This document shows, piece by piece, positions 35,391 to 43,524 of a stretch of 47,986 nt of DNA. Under the pieces are notes generated by a model. It saw nothing but the letters and a program-made list of their open reading frames with translations, was not told where the DNA came from and ran no database searches. This DNA comes from Bacteroidetes/Chlorobi group bacterium MS-B_bin-24 (GTDB taxonomy: Bacteria; Bacteroidota; Ignavibacteria; Kapaibacteriales; UBA2268). The translations under genes and the position numbers were made by a program. The first letter of the stretch is position 1. The number at the start of each line of letters is the position of its first letter. The DNA is taken from assembly GCA_003731685.1 (NCBI GenBank), contig RCNO01000017.1, positions 2,870 to 50,855 on the forward strand. Direction: 5' to 3'.

Positions 35391-38300
35391 TTAATCGGGA
35401 AGTTCTGCCGCGGTGACTTTTCTCTTTTTGAAGATTCTTTGGAATGCTTCGCGCCATTTATCGAATCTTTGATATACAACAGGAACAACGACCAATGTTA
35501 AGAACAAAGAACTCAGCAGACCACCGATGATTACAACAGCCAGACCCGATTTCGACTCGGAACCAGCAGAAGTCGAAACAGCAATGGGCAAAAGTCCAAA
35601 CACCATCGAAAAGGTTGTCATCAATATTGGGCGGAGACGAATTTGACCTGCTTCGAGCAAAGCCTCGCGTGTTGAAAGCCCTTTCTCGAACTTCATATAA
35701 TTGGTTCTATCGACGAGCAAAATACCGTTTTTGGCAACCAAACCAACAAGGGTGATTAACCCAAGAATTGAGTATAGGCTTATTGTTTTCATCGTGAATG
35801 CCAAGCCAAAAAGTGCCCCAATAAGAGCCAATGGAATAGAAAACATAATTACAAGCGGATAAAGATATGAATTATACAGAGCAACTAATATCAAGTAGAC
35901 AAAAGCATTCCCGATTAACAAAGCAACCAAAAGGCTACGGAATGAATCCATCATTGCTTTTTGCTCACCAACAAATTCGAATGTTACCCCGGGGGGCAAT
36001 TTAACATTTTCCAGCTTCTTACGAATTTCGCTTGCGACGTCACCGCTTGCTCGACCAAAAACAGAAGAGTTGACATAAATCGCTGGGGCACGATTCTCGC
36101 GCTCCAATTTCGTTGGACCTACCGATTGATAAACATTAGCAAATTGCTTCAAAAGAATTACTTTCCCTTCGCGATTAACAAACGGGAGATTTTGCACTTC
36201 TTCGACTTTTGAGCGGTCGAACTTGTCCAATTGTATACGAATTGGATAGTCCACAATGCCTTCGGTATATTTCGAATCGTCATTCCCGGTCAGTGCGGTT
36301 CGCAAAGTAGCACCAACTTCCGCAATAGTTAAACCAAAGGCTGCAATTTTATCCCTATCGATTTCCACACGAATTTCGGGCTTGCCTTCTTCGCTCGAAA
36401 GCTGAACATCGGTTGTACCTTTTACTGTCCGAACTACGCTATCGACAATGTTTGCCGCCTTGTATACGCTCTCGTAATTAGGCCCGTTAACGAGGATTTG
36501 AATTGGCTTTCGGCTGCTGGTTCCCAACAAAGTAACAGGCTGTGCAGTAACTCTTACCCCCGGAATTGTATTTATTTTTTCTTTCATCAATTGGCCAAAT
36601 TCATCGGTGGAAACATTTCGCTGATTTTTATCAACGAGAATTGCTGTTATTTGTGCTGTATTGTTCTGGAATTGTCCAAGGAAACCCTCACTCGAAAATC
36701 CAACGTTTGCAAAAACTTTAACAACCTCTGGTTGCTTTCTCAATAGTTCTTCGACTTTTTGTGTAATCTCGTTGGTTTTCTCAATTGTCGAACCTGGCGA
36801 GGTTTCAATAGTAAAAATGATTTCCCCACGGTCTACTTGTGGTAAAAATTCAGTTCCAACAAACCCCATCCCGGGCAGCATCAAAGATACAATCAGAAGC
36901 CCACCAGCGAGAACCATCACCTTTCCACCATTATTCAAAGCCCAACCAAGGATTGAAACATAATAGTTTTCGAGCTTTCTGTATAATTTCTCGGTTAACT
37001 CACTGAATCGTCTTATAAAACCTTTCGACTCTTTTGTTTCCACTTTCGAAAGCCTCGAGGCTAACCAAGGTGTAACAGTAAAGGAAACAAATAGGCTCAT
37101 CAAAGTGGAAAATACTACAACCAAGGCGTATTCCCGCAAGAAATTCCCAATCATACCTGTTATCAATGCAAGGGGGAAGAAGACCACAACATCGACCAAA
37201 GTGATAGAAACTGCAGCCAAGCCAATTTCGTTTCGTCCTCGTATTGCCGCTGTAATTCTGTCCTCGCCCATCTCCAAATGGCGAGTCATGTTCTCTATAA
37301 CCACAATTGAGTCATCGACCAGAATACCAATAACCAACGACATTGCCAGCAAGGTAATAGTATTCAGGGTAAATCCAAAAATATACATAAGAAAGAATGT
37401 AGAAATTAGCGAGGTTGGAATTGCAACCATTACGATTAGAGAGTTGCGAATGCTGTGAAGGAAGATAAACATAACGAAAGCAACGATTAACACAGCAAGT
37501 AGCAAGTCCTTTTTAACCGCATTCGCCGCATCCATAATAAAAGTCGAGTTGTCTTGGGCAATGTCGAATTTTAATCCTATGTTGCTGTATGCTTTTTCCA
37601 AACGAGCAAGTTCTTTGCGAACGAGTTTGCTTACTTCGACCGTGTTTGCGTCGCTTTGCTTTTGAATCAAGATTCCCAACGAAGGAATGTTGTTTAGACG
37701 ATTGATATTGGTAATCTCCTTGATACCATCGCGAACATTTGCAATGTCTTTAAGCCGGATTTCCCCGCCCGAGCGTGTTCGGGCAACCACGTGGTTTTCG
37801 AGCTCTTCCAAAGAATTGAATTTGCCTGCCACTCTCAACACATACTGATTTTCTGGCTCTTTGATGCTTCCCGTTGGGAAATCAATATTCGAAGCAACGA
37901 TAGATTGAACTATTGTATTCAAGGCCAGACCCACAGCTTTGACTTTTTGCATATCAATGTTGACTTGGATTTCTCGTTCTTCGCCGCCTAGTAATTGCAC
38001 CAAACCGACGCCCTCGAGTTTTGAAATGAGTGGCTGAATGTTGTCCTTGACAAACTGATATAACGCTTTGGATTGCAACTTGCTGTAAACATTGGCTCGA
38101 AGAACAGGAACTTCATCGAAAGCCAATTTTGACACTACCGGCTTCCTTGCCTCTTTTGGTAAGAAATCGGATACTTGATTAATTCTCCGCTGAACATCTT
38201 GCAGAGACTTATCGACATCGACATTCATTTCGAGCTCGACGAAGATGAACGAAACACCTTCGCGAGAAGTTGAACGAATGTTCGATATTCCCTCCATCCC

Positions 38301-38516
38301 AGTAATAGCATCTTCCAATGGCTTGGTCACATTGTTCATTACCTCGTAGGGCGAGGCTCCCGGATAGATGGTTTGCACAGTTACAACTGGGGCTGTAAGT
38401 TTTGGAAGAAGCTCATAATTTAATTGGGCAAAGCCATAAATTCCTAATATTCCAAGTACCGAAAAAAACACAACTACAAGTGTTGGTCTTTTTATCGCTA
38501 ATTCTGTTACAGTCAT
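35391..38516 (-). CDS. RND-family efflux pump, inner-membrane subunit
   Basis: A 1041-residue proton-driven transporter of the HAE/AcrB-like group. The N-terminal helix (LVVVFFSVLGILGIYGFAQLNYELLP) and two sets of periplasmic porter loops, each followed by a block of helices, give the usual twelve-helix plan. The proton-relay helix has GILVDDSIVVIENM with the paired Asp. The PAIYVNSSVFGRASGDVASEI region belongs to the second porter domain. It follows its adaptor gene by 14 bp, and an intrinsic terminator closes the operon. Substrates cannot be told from sequence, but the adjacent TetR regulator suggests drugs, bile-like or other toxic compounds. Confidence 0.95.
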   Translation of the reverse strand: MTVTELAIKRPTLVVVFFSVLGILGIYGFAQLNYELLPKLTAPVVTVQTIYPGASPYEVMNNVTKPLEDAITGMEGISNIRSTSREGVSFIFVELEMNVDVDKSLQDVQRRINQVSDFLPKEARKPVVSKLAFDEVPVLRANVYSKLQSKALYQFVKDNIQPLISKLEGVGLVQLLGGEEREIQVNIDMQKVKAVGLALNTIVQSIVASNIDFPTGSIKEPENQYVLRVAGKFNSLEELENHVVARTRSGGEIRLKDIANVRDGIKEITNINRLNNIPSLGILIQKQSDANTVEVSKLVRKELARLEKAYSNIGLKFDIAQDNSTFIMDAANAVKKDLLLAVLIVAFVMFIFLHSIRNSLIVMVAIPTSLISTFFLMYIFGFTLNTITLLAMSLVIGILVDDSIVVIENMTRHLEMGEDRITAAIRGRNEIGLAAVSITLVDVVVFFPLALITGMIGNFLREYALVVVFSTLMSLFVSFTVTPWLASRLSKVETKESKGFIRRFSELTEKLYRKLENYYVSILGWALNNGGKVMVLAGGLLIVSLMLPGMGFVGTEFLPQVDRGEIIFTIETSPGSTIEKTNEITQKVEELLRKQPEVVKVFANVGFSSEGFLGQFQNNTAQITAILVDKNQRNVSTDEFGQLMKEKINTIPGVRVTAQPVTLLGTSSRKPIQILVNGPNYESVYKAANIVDSVVRTVKGTTDVQLSSEEGKPEIRVEIDRDKIAAFGLTIAEVGATLRTALTGNDDSKYTEGIVDYPIRIQLDKFDRSKVEEVQNLPFVNREGKVILLKQFANVYQSVGPTKLERENRAPAIYVNSSVFGRASGDVASEIRKKLENVKLPPGVTFEFVGEQKAMMDSFRSLLVALLIGNAFVYLILVALYNSYLYPLVIMFSIPLALIGALFGLAFTMKTISLYSILGLITLVGLVAKNGILLVDRTNYMKFEKGLSTREALLEAGQIRLRPILMTTFSMVFGLLPIAVSTSAGSESKSGLAVVIIGGLLSSLFLTLVVVPVVYQRFDKWREAFQRIFKKRKVTAAELPD

Positions 38517-38530
38517 TTTTAGCCTCCTAA

Positions 38531-39589
38531 TTATTGAACAATTTGAACAGGTGTTCCATCTTTAAGATTTATCAAACCTTCGACAACGACAAGCTCACCT
38601 TCGCGAAGCCCTTGCAGAATCTCCAATTTTTTGCCTATTTCGCTTCCAATCACTATCGGGCGAAGTTTGGCAACATTGTTCTCGACCACATAAACTTTCG
38701 GTTCCTGATAACTGCCAACGAGTGCTTCGCGAGGCATTAGCAAAGTTCGTCCCCGAATTGCCGACGGAATCTTCACTCGAACAAACATTCCAGCTTTCAA
38801 CAAATTGTTCTTGTTTCGGACAAATATCTCCACAGGATAGGTTTTCCCCTCGTCCGCTTTATATCCTATGCTTTGAATAGTGCCAAACATTTTCTCGCCC
38901 GGAAGTATGTCCGATGTGATTTCGACCATATCGCCTTTCTTAATCTTCATTATGTCCTTTTCGGGGACTTGGATTCTTACTTTCACAGTAGAAATATCGA
39001 CAAGATTCATTAGCGGCGTGCCGGACGAAACGACTGCCCCAACTTCTACGGATTTAGAAGTTACAAAACCCGAAAATGGGGCTCGAATTTTTGTATCCTC
39101 GACTTGCTTCTTTGCGATTTTATATTGTGCTTCTGCTGTTTCATATAAAAATTTAAATTGGTCAAGTTGCGACTCTGGGGCAGATTTCTCGGCATAAAGC
39201 TTCTCGTATCGCTCCAAATCGCGCTTGGCTTTCTGGTAGTTCGCCTCAGCAGTTTGTAGATTTGCAAGCTTCATCTCGTCATCAAGTTTAATTAAAACTG
39301 CCCCCTTCGAAACAAAATCCCCAAGATTTGCATTGACCGCAACGACTTTCCCGCTGGCTTCCGAAGCTATACTAACTTCGGCATTGGGCAATACATTGCC
39401 TGTATATTCCAGCGTTAAGTTTATCTCTTCGAACGCTACGCGAGCGACATTGACTGGAAATGTTGTCAATATCACGTTTTTCTTTGCCTTTGCTTGGAAT
39501 TTGCTCCTATTGTTGAGCAAAAGCCCAACCGAAGCAATGATAATCAGAAAAGCAATAATAAGTGTTGTGATTTTCTTTCTACTTTTCAT
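38531..39589 (-). CDS. RND efflux periplasmic adaptor (membrane fusion protein)
   Basis: A 352-residue HlyD/AcrA-like adaptor. One N-terminal membrane anchor (TTLIIAFLIIIASVGLLL) precedes a biotinyl-lipoyl-like half (VSIASEASGKVVAVNANLGDFVSKGAVLIKLD), a helical hairpin (about 110-160), the second lipoyl half (IRAPFSGFVTSKSVEVGAVVSSGTPLMNLVD) and beta-barrel and membrane-proximal domains. It joins the inner-membrane pump to the TolC-like channel. Gaps to its neighbours are 14 and 16 bp. Confidence 0.94.
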   Translation of the reverse strand: MKSRKKITTLIIAFLIIIASVGLLLNNRSKFQAKAKKNVILTTFPVNVARVAFEEINLTLEYTGNVLPNAEVSIASEASGKVVAVNANLGDFVSKGAVLIKLDDEMKLANLQTAEANYQKAKRDLERYEKLYAEKSAPESQLDQFKFLYETAEAQYKIAKKQVEDTKIRAPFSGFVTSKSVEVGAVVSSGTPLMNLVDISTVKVRIQVPEKDIMKIKKGDMVEITSDILPGEKMFGTIQSIGYKADEGKTYPVEIFVRNKNNLLKAGMFVRVKIPSAIRGRTLLMPREALVGSYQEPKVYVVENNVAKLRPIVIGSEIGKKLEILQGLREGELVVVEGLINLKDGTPVQIVQ

Positions 39590-39605
39590 TTTTTACCCTT
39601 TCTTT

Positions 39606-40922
39606 TTATTTACCGAAATTATTAATTGATTTTTCCAATTTGATTTTTGCTATTTCATATTCAAGAATTGAGTTGTTGTATGCAACTTTAGCATTGAGCA
39701 AAGCAACTTCGGCATCCAAAAGTTCGGAGCTCGAAACCACGCCATTTTTGAACTTCTCGTTTGTGACGCGATAGTTCTCTTCGGCTTGTTGAACAGATTG
39801 CTTTGCCACATTTATTTTTTCTTTTGCTTTGATAAAAGCGAAGTAATTCTGCGAAACCTCCATATTGATTGCATCTTTCAACTGCTGGTAGGAAATTTCA
39901 GCTTGCCGATAGCTTTCCTCCGCCTGTTGAGTTTGATATTTTGTAGTCATCCAATTCCAGATATCATACGAAATCGTGAATCCAATATCCCAAGTCCCAT
40001 AGAATTTATCCTGGGCGGGCATCAGCCTTTGGTTAGGCCTATTGTATTGGTAGTTTGCCGAGAAAGATATTTGAGGCAACCAACCGCTTTTAGCCATAGA
40101 AATTACCTTTTGCGAAGCCTCTTTCCGAAAAGTTAACGCAAGAAGTTCAGGCCTTTGCTTGTATGCGGTTTCCAGTAGTTTGTTTAAATCGGAAAATTCT
40201 TTTTCCTGAAATTCAGGCTGTGATATTAGAACCAATTCCGTTTGAGTTGGCAATCCAAGAAGAATGCATAAGTTAATTTTCCCAATCCGAATTGCGTTTT
40301 CTAAATCTATTTTTGTTAATTCCAAATTCGAAAGTTGAACTTTAACTTTCAGAACTTCGTTTTCTGTTGTCAATCCGTTTTTGTAGAAATTTTCAATATC
40401 TTGAAGATGTGCTTGAACTTGGCGAATGTTTTCCTGCAAGCTTTGCAAAGAAAGTTCCAAATTCTTAATCGACCAATAAGCATTTTTGACATCAAAAATC
40501 GTTTTAGCCCGTTCAGTTTCGTAATCCTCTTGGCTTGCTTTTGTATTAAGTTCCATCATCTTGGCATTGTTTTCGAGTCGGAACCCTGTAAAGATAGGAT
40601 ATTGCAGACCTAAACGAATCTGGTAGTTATTCAAAATGGTTGGCGAAACCTCGAATTCTCTGCCCTGAAAATTAATTTTGAAAGGCTCAACTTCGCTTAA
40701 ACGAGCGTAGCCCGATACAAGACGCAAAGTGGGATAGAGTTGTGCATTTGCTTCGTTTGTTCGCGCTTGGGCAGCAGTGATTTTCGATTCAGCGAGCTTC
40801 AGGCTTTTTGCATTCTTCAAAGCCATATCGACCGCATTGTCGATTGTCAATTGATAACTGCTCTGTGCAAATAGTATCGCAGGAAGCGAAAAAAGAGCAA
40901 TCAAAAGCAAAATCCTCTTCAT
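39606..40922 (-). CDS. TolC-family outer-membrane efflux protein
   Basis: A 438-residue outer-membrane channel of the TolC/OEP family. Signal peptide MKRILLLIALFSLPAILFAQ is followed by two OEP repeats rich in long coiled coils (LKLAESKITAAQARTNEANAQLYPTLRLVSGY; then YRQAEISYQQLKDAINMEVSQNYFAFIKAKEKINVAKQSVQQAEENYRVTNEKF). It overlaps the TetR stop by 4 bp (ATGA), so translation is coupled. Confidence 0.94.
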   Translation of the reverse strand: MKRILLLIALFSLPAILFAQSSYQLTIDNAVDMALKNAKSLKLAESKITAAQARTNEANAQLYPTLRLVSGYARLSEVEPFKINFQGREFEVSPTILNNYQIRLGLQYPIFTGFRLENNAKMMELNTKASQEDYETERAKTIFDVKNAYWSIKNLELSLQSLQENIRQVQAHLQDIENFYKNGLTTENEVLKVKVQLSNLELTKIDLENAIRIGKINLCILLGLPTQTELVLISQPEFQEKEFSDLNKLLETAYKQRPELLALTFRKEASQKVISMAKSGWLPQISFSANYQYNRPNQRLMPAQDKFYGTWDIGFTISYDIWNWMTTKYQTQQAEESYRQAEISYQQLKDAINMEVSQNYFAFIKAKEKINVAKQSVQQAEENYRVTNEKFKNGVVSSSELLDAEVALLNAKVAYNNSILEYEIAKIKLEKSINNFGK

Positions 40923-41569
40923 TTTTGTTCTCCTTGATTATTTTGTTCAATCAATTTTTTTATTCCCATAATTCCTTCCAACATTAATGTTGAAATTGTT
41001 TTGGCATAAAGGTCGTAATATTCATCGTCGGTTTCGACCGACCAGACTTTTTTAATCAGCGGCCCGAAGAGAAAATGTGAAAAAATCAAAGAAATCATCG
41101 CTGGCGTAATAATCGAACCATATTTCGGGTCATCTACAAAAAGTTCAATCAACTTCAATCCCTGTTTGATGTAATCGATGTGCAAGCGAACGACTTCGGC
41201 TTTGAAATCGCTAAATTCGGGAAGGTTGAATGGCATCTCGGTTATAGCAACTTTACAGAAGATGGTTTTGTTTTTAATTAAATTTACAAGCTCGCTGACA
41301 ATTGTTCTTAAAGCATCCTCGGGGGGAAGATTTTTTGCCCAAGTCTGCTCGTAGATTTGCCGAACTTCCTGAAAATAGCGAAGGATGATTTCTTTCAATA
41401 TGCCAAATTTCCCATTAAAGTAATAGGAAATCATCGAAACATTGACCTGAGCAAGGTCAGCAATTTCGCGAACGCCAACAGCAGCATAGCCCTTCGAAGC
41501 AAAAAGGCTTGCAGCAGCGTTCAAAATCCTTTCCTTTGGCTCTTTTCCCTCAATTATTTGATTTTCCAT
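40919..41569 (-). CDS. TetR-family transcriptional regulator of the efflux operon
   Basis: A 216-residue one-component repressor. The N-terminal helix-turn-helix is RILNAAASLFASKGYAAVGVREIADLAQVNVSMISYYFNGKFGIL (about 14-58), and the rest is the ligand-binding helical domain. It is the first gene of the TetR-TolC-adaptor-pump operon, so self-regulation is likely. A good ribosome site (GAGGTGG) lies just before the ATG. Two short AAAC/GTTT inverted repeats upstream are candidate operators. The inducing ligand is unknown. Confidence 0.92.
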   Translation of the reverse strand: MENQIIEGKEPKERILNAAASLFASKGYAAVGVREIADLAQVNVSMISYYFNGKFGILKEIILRYFQEVRQIYEQTWAKNLPPEDALRTIVSELVNLIKNKTIFCKVAITEMPFNLPEFSDFKAEVVRLHIDYIKQGLKLIELFVDDPKYGSIITPAMISLIFSHFLFGPLIKKVWSVETDDEYYDLYAKTISTLMLEGIMGIKKLIEQNNQGEQK

Positions 41570-41586
41570 TCCACCTCAAAAAAGTC

Positions 41587-41633
41587 AAACAATCGTTTGT
41601 TTAAAAAAAAACAAATTAATCAAACGTTCGTTT
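41587..41633. promoter_or_regulatory. Candidate TetR operators upstream of the efflux operon
   Basis: AAACAATCGTTTGTTT (41587-41602) is an imperfect palindrome and AAACGTTCGTTT (41622-41633) a perfect one. They are 35 bp apart centre to centre (about three and a half helix turns) and sit 18-64 bp before the tetR start, typical of TetR-family autoregulation. Confidence 0.6.
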
Positions 41634-41802
41634 AAATTTTTTATTTTAGTTCTAAAAAAAATTTTTCAAAACTTTTCAATTATCTGTTCAAAAACTAATT
41701 AAATCGTATTGAATGCAAAAGGCAAAGAGAATCTTAAGAATGTAAACCAAAAGCAAGGGGAACAGCCCAATCACCTTTGGCAAGGGGCTATCGCACATAA
41801 CC

Positions 41803-41835
41803 AGACATCGGATGTTTCAAAAACATCCGATGTCT
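41803..41835. repeat. Hairpin family A copy
   Basis: Perfect 15-bp arms with CAA loop. AGCCC and GGGGCT segments lie to its left at about 41764-41790. Confidence 0.9.
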
Positions 41836-41914
41836 TTGCAGAGTGGAAGACAACACTCGCTTTTTAAGCTTATTGTGAATAAATAACTTACTAAATTTTA
41901 ATGCTCGGGCAATT

Positions 41915-43279
41915 TTACTTGTTTACAATCAGCTTGAGAATTTGGTTCTGGTTGCCAGCGAATACGTTTACCAAGTAAATTCCATTAGGAAAATCCGAGA
42001 GATTTATGCTTATTTGATTTTCACCTTCGCCAAGCGAAAATGTTTGGCTCATAAGTTTCATTCCAAGCAGATTAGTTACGGAAAGAGTAGCAATTTGTGG
42101 TTTAGGCGAAGATATTTTAACGGTTGAATAATTGGTTGCAGGGTTTGGGAAAATATTGTCATTTACCAAAGAATCTTTCTCTTCGACTACAATCACTTTC
42201 GGTAGGTTGAGTTTATAAAGAACAAGGGTAGAGTCGTAATATGCAAGAAGATATTTATCATCAGGACTGATGTCGAAGCCCCAAGGTTTTAGAGTGTCCT
42301 TGGGACTAATCAATTCGAAAGTATTAAGATTAATGACCTCCAGCGGGTCGTTTATCACAAGATAATTTTCATCATAAGTAAAAATAAAGAAATTTGGATA
42401 TGGCCGTTTCCTACTTAAATTTTCCCAAGAAAAAGTTTGTTTCGAGCTGTACACTTCAAAGCCATATATATCTTCATAATACCAATTATGAGTAGTTTTC
42501 TTGATAACCACAACGTAAAGAGTAACATAAAGCAAACTTAGAACCAGTGTTGGAGTAGGTATAGATGAATGAGTAACATTCAATTGTGGAAGCACGGCGA
42601 GAAATAAACCAACCTTTGTTTAGTTGATTAGAAATTAGGTTGTAGGTGAATTTGCCAAACTCGCGCTCACTCTTAGGAAAATAACCATAACCATAAGAAG
42701 CCGAATAAGAATAATGTATGTAAATAATAGAATCATTAAACATAAAAATTGGTCCTAAAGAGTTCCAGGCAGTACCACCACCACCATCCTGATATTCTTG
42801 GGTCATTACGGTTTTTAATATTGTTTTACTTTGTAGATCCCAGATTCGAAAGCCCCAAAGTCCTTTATAATAATCCCAAGTTGTGTCTTTAACAAATGTT
42901 GCCAAAAGATATTTTTTATTCCTCGATGTGTTAAGAGCTGCATAACGAATGTTTCCAGTTTCAACTGAATCAATTACTTGCAAAGTTTTAGTGTCGAAAA
43001 TCTTGAACGAACGGAAAAATGAATCGTCGTTCTCAGGGAAAAATATTTCTCCAGACCCTAGAGTTAACTTTCCAATAAGTTCATCGCTTTCAAAATTGTA
43101 GAATAAAATTTCTCCATTCGGTTGGTAAATATAATAATACTTTCCAGTAGGGGAAAACCTTGCCCAACTACCTTTGTTAACTTTTTCACCCAAACCGTGT
43201 CGATTTCCAAATTCTGGGCAAAAATATTTTTCGAAAATAGGATGGCAAAAAGAACAATAGTTATCAACACTCTTTTCAT
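41915..43279 (-). pseudogene. Secreted beta-propeller-like protein with T9SS sorting domain, two frameshifts
   Basis: A secreted protein of about 450 residues. It starts with signal peptide MKRVLITIVLFAILFSKNIFAQ (start 43279). The middle has repeats like WD40/propeller blades (WARFSPTGKYYYIYQPNGEI, FKIFDTKTLQVIDSVETGNIRYAALNTSRNKKYLLATF, WGFRIWDLQSKTILKT). The end is a type IX secretion sorting domain (NDNIFPNPATNYSTVKISS ... LSDFPNGIYLVNVFAGNQNQILKLIVNK). Reading passes from the signal frame to a second frame near 43170-43235 and returns near 42515-42535, so two opposite single-base shifts enclose about 220 codons. An A5 run lies at the first. It is either pseudogenised or carries sequence errors. 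The end domain is strong evidence for a T9SS. Confidence 0.75.
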
Positions 43280-43524
43280 TTTTACCTCCCAAAAATTTCT
43301 AAAAACTTATAAAAATTTATGAATATTTTCCAATTAAACAAAATGTATTCTTACCAAAATCTAAAGGTTTACTAAAAGATGCTCGAAGGAAATAAAAGAA
43401 TGTTTGAAAAATCGGAAGTCCGTATGAATAATGCACTATTTCTTTTTCCTCTCTCAAATTTTTGATTATTCCGAAATAATGTTTCCGATGAGTTTTTTAA
43501 TTTTGAATGGTGTGGGATTGATTT

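Larger units (their letters stand above)
41570..41914. other. Intergenic region between tetR and the T9SS cargo gene
   Basis: 345 bp with the operator pair described above and one perfect family A hairpin at 41803-41835. Nothing coding seen. Confidence 0.6.
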
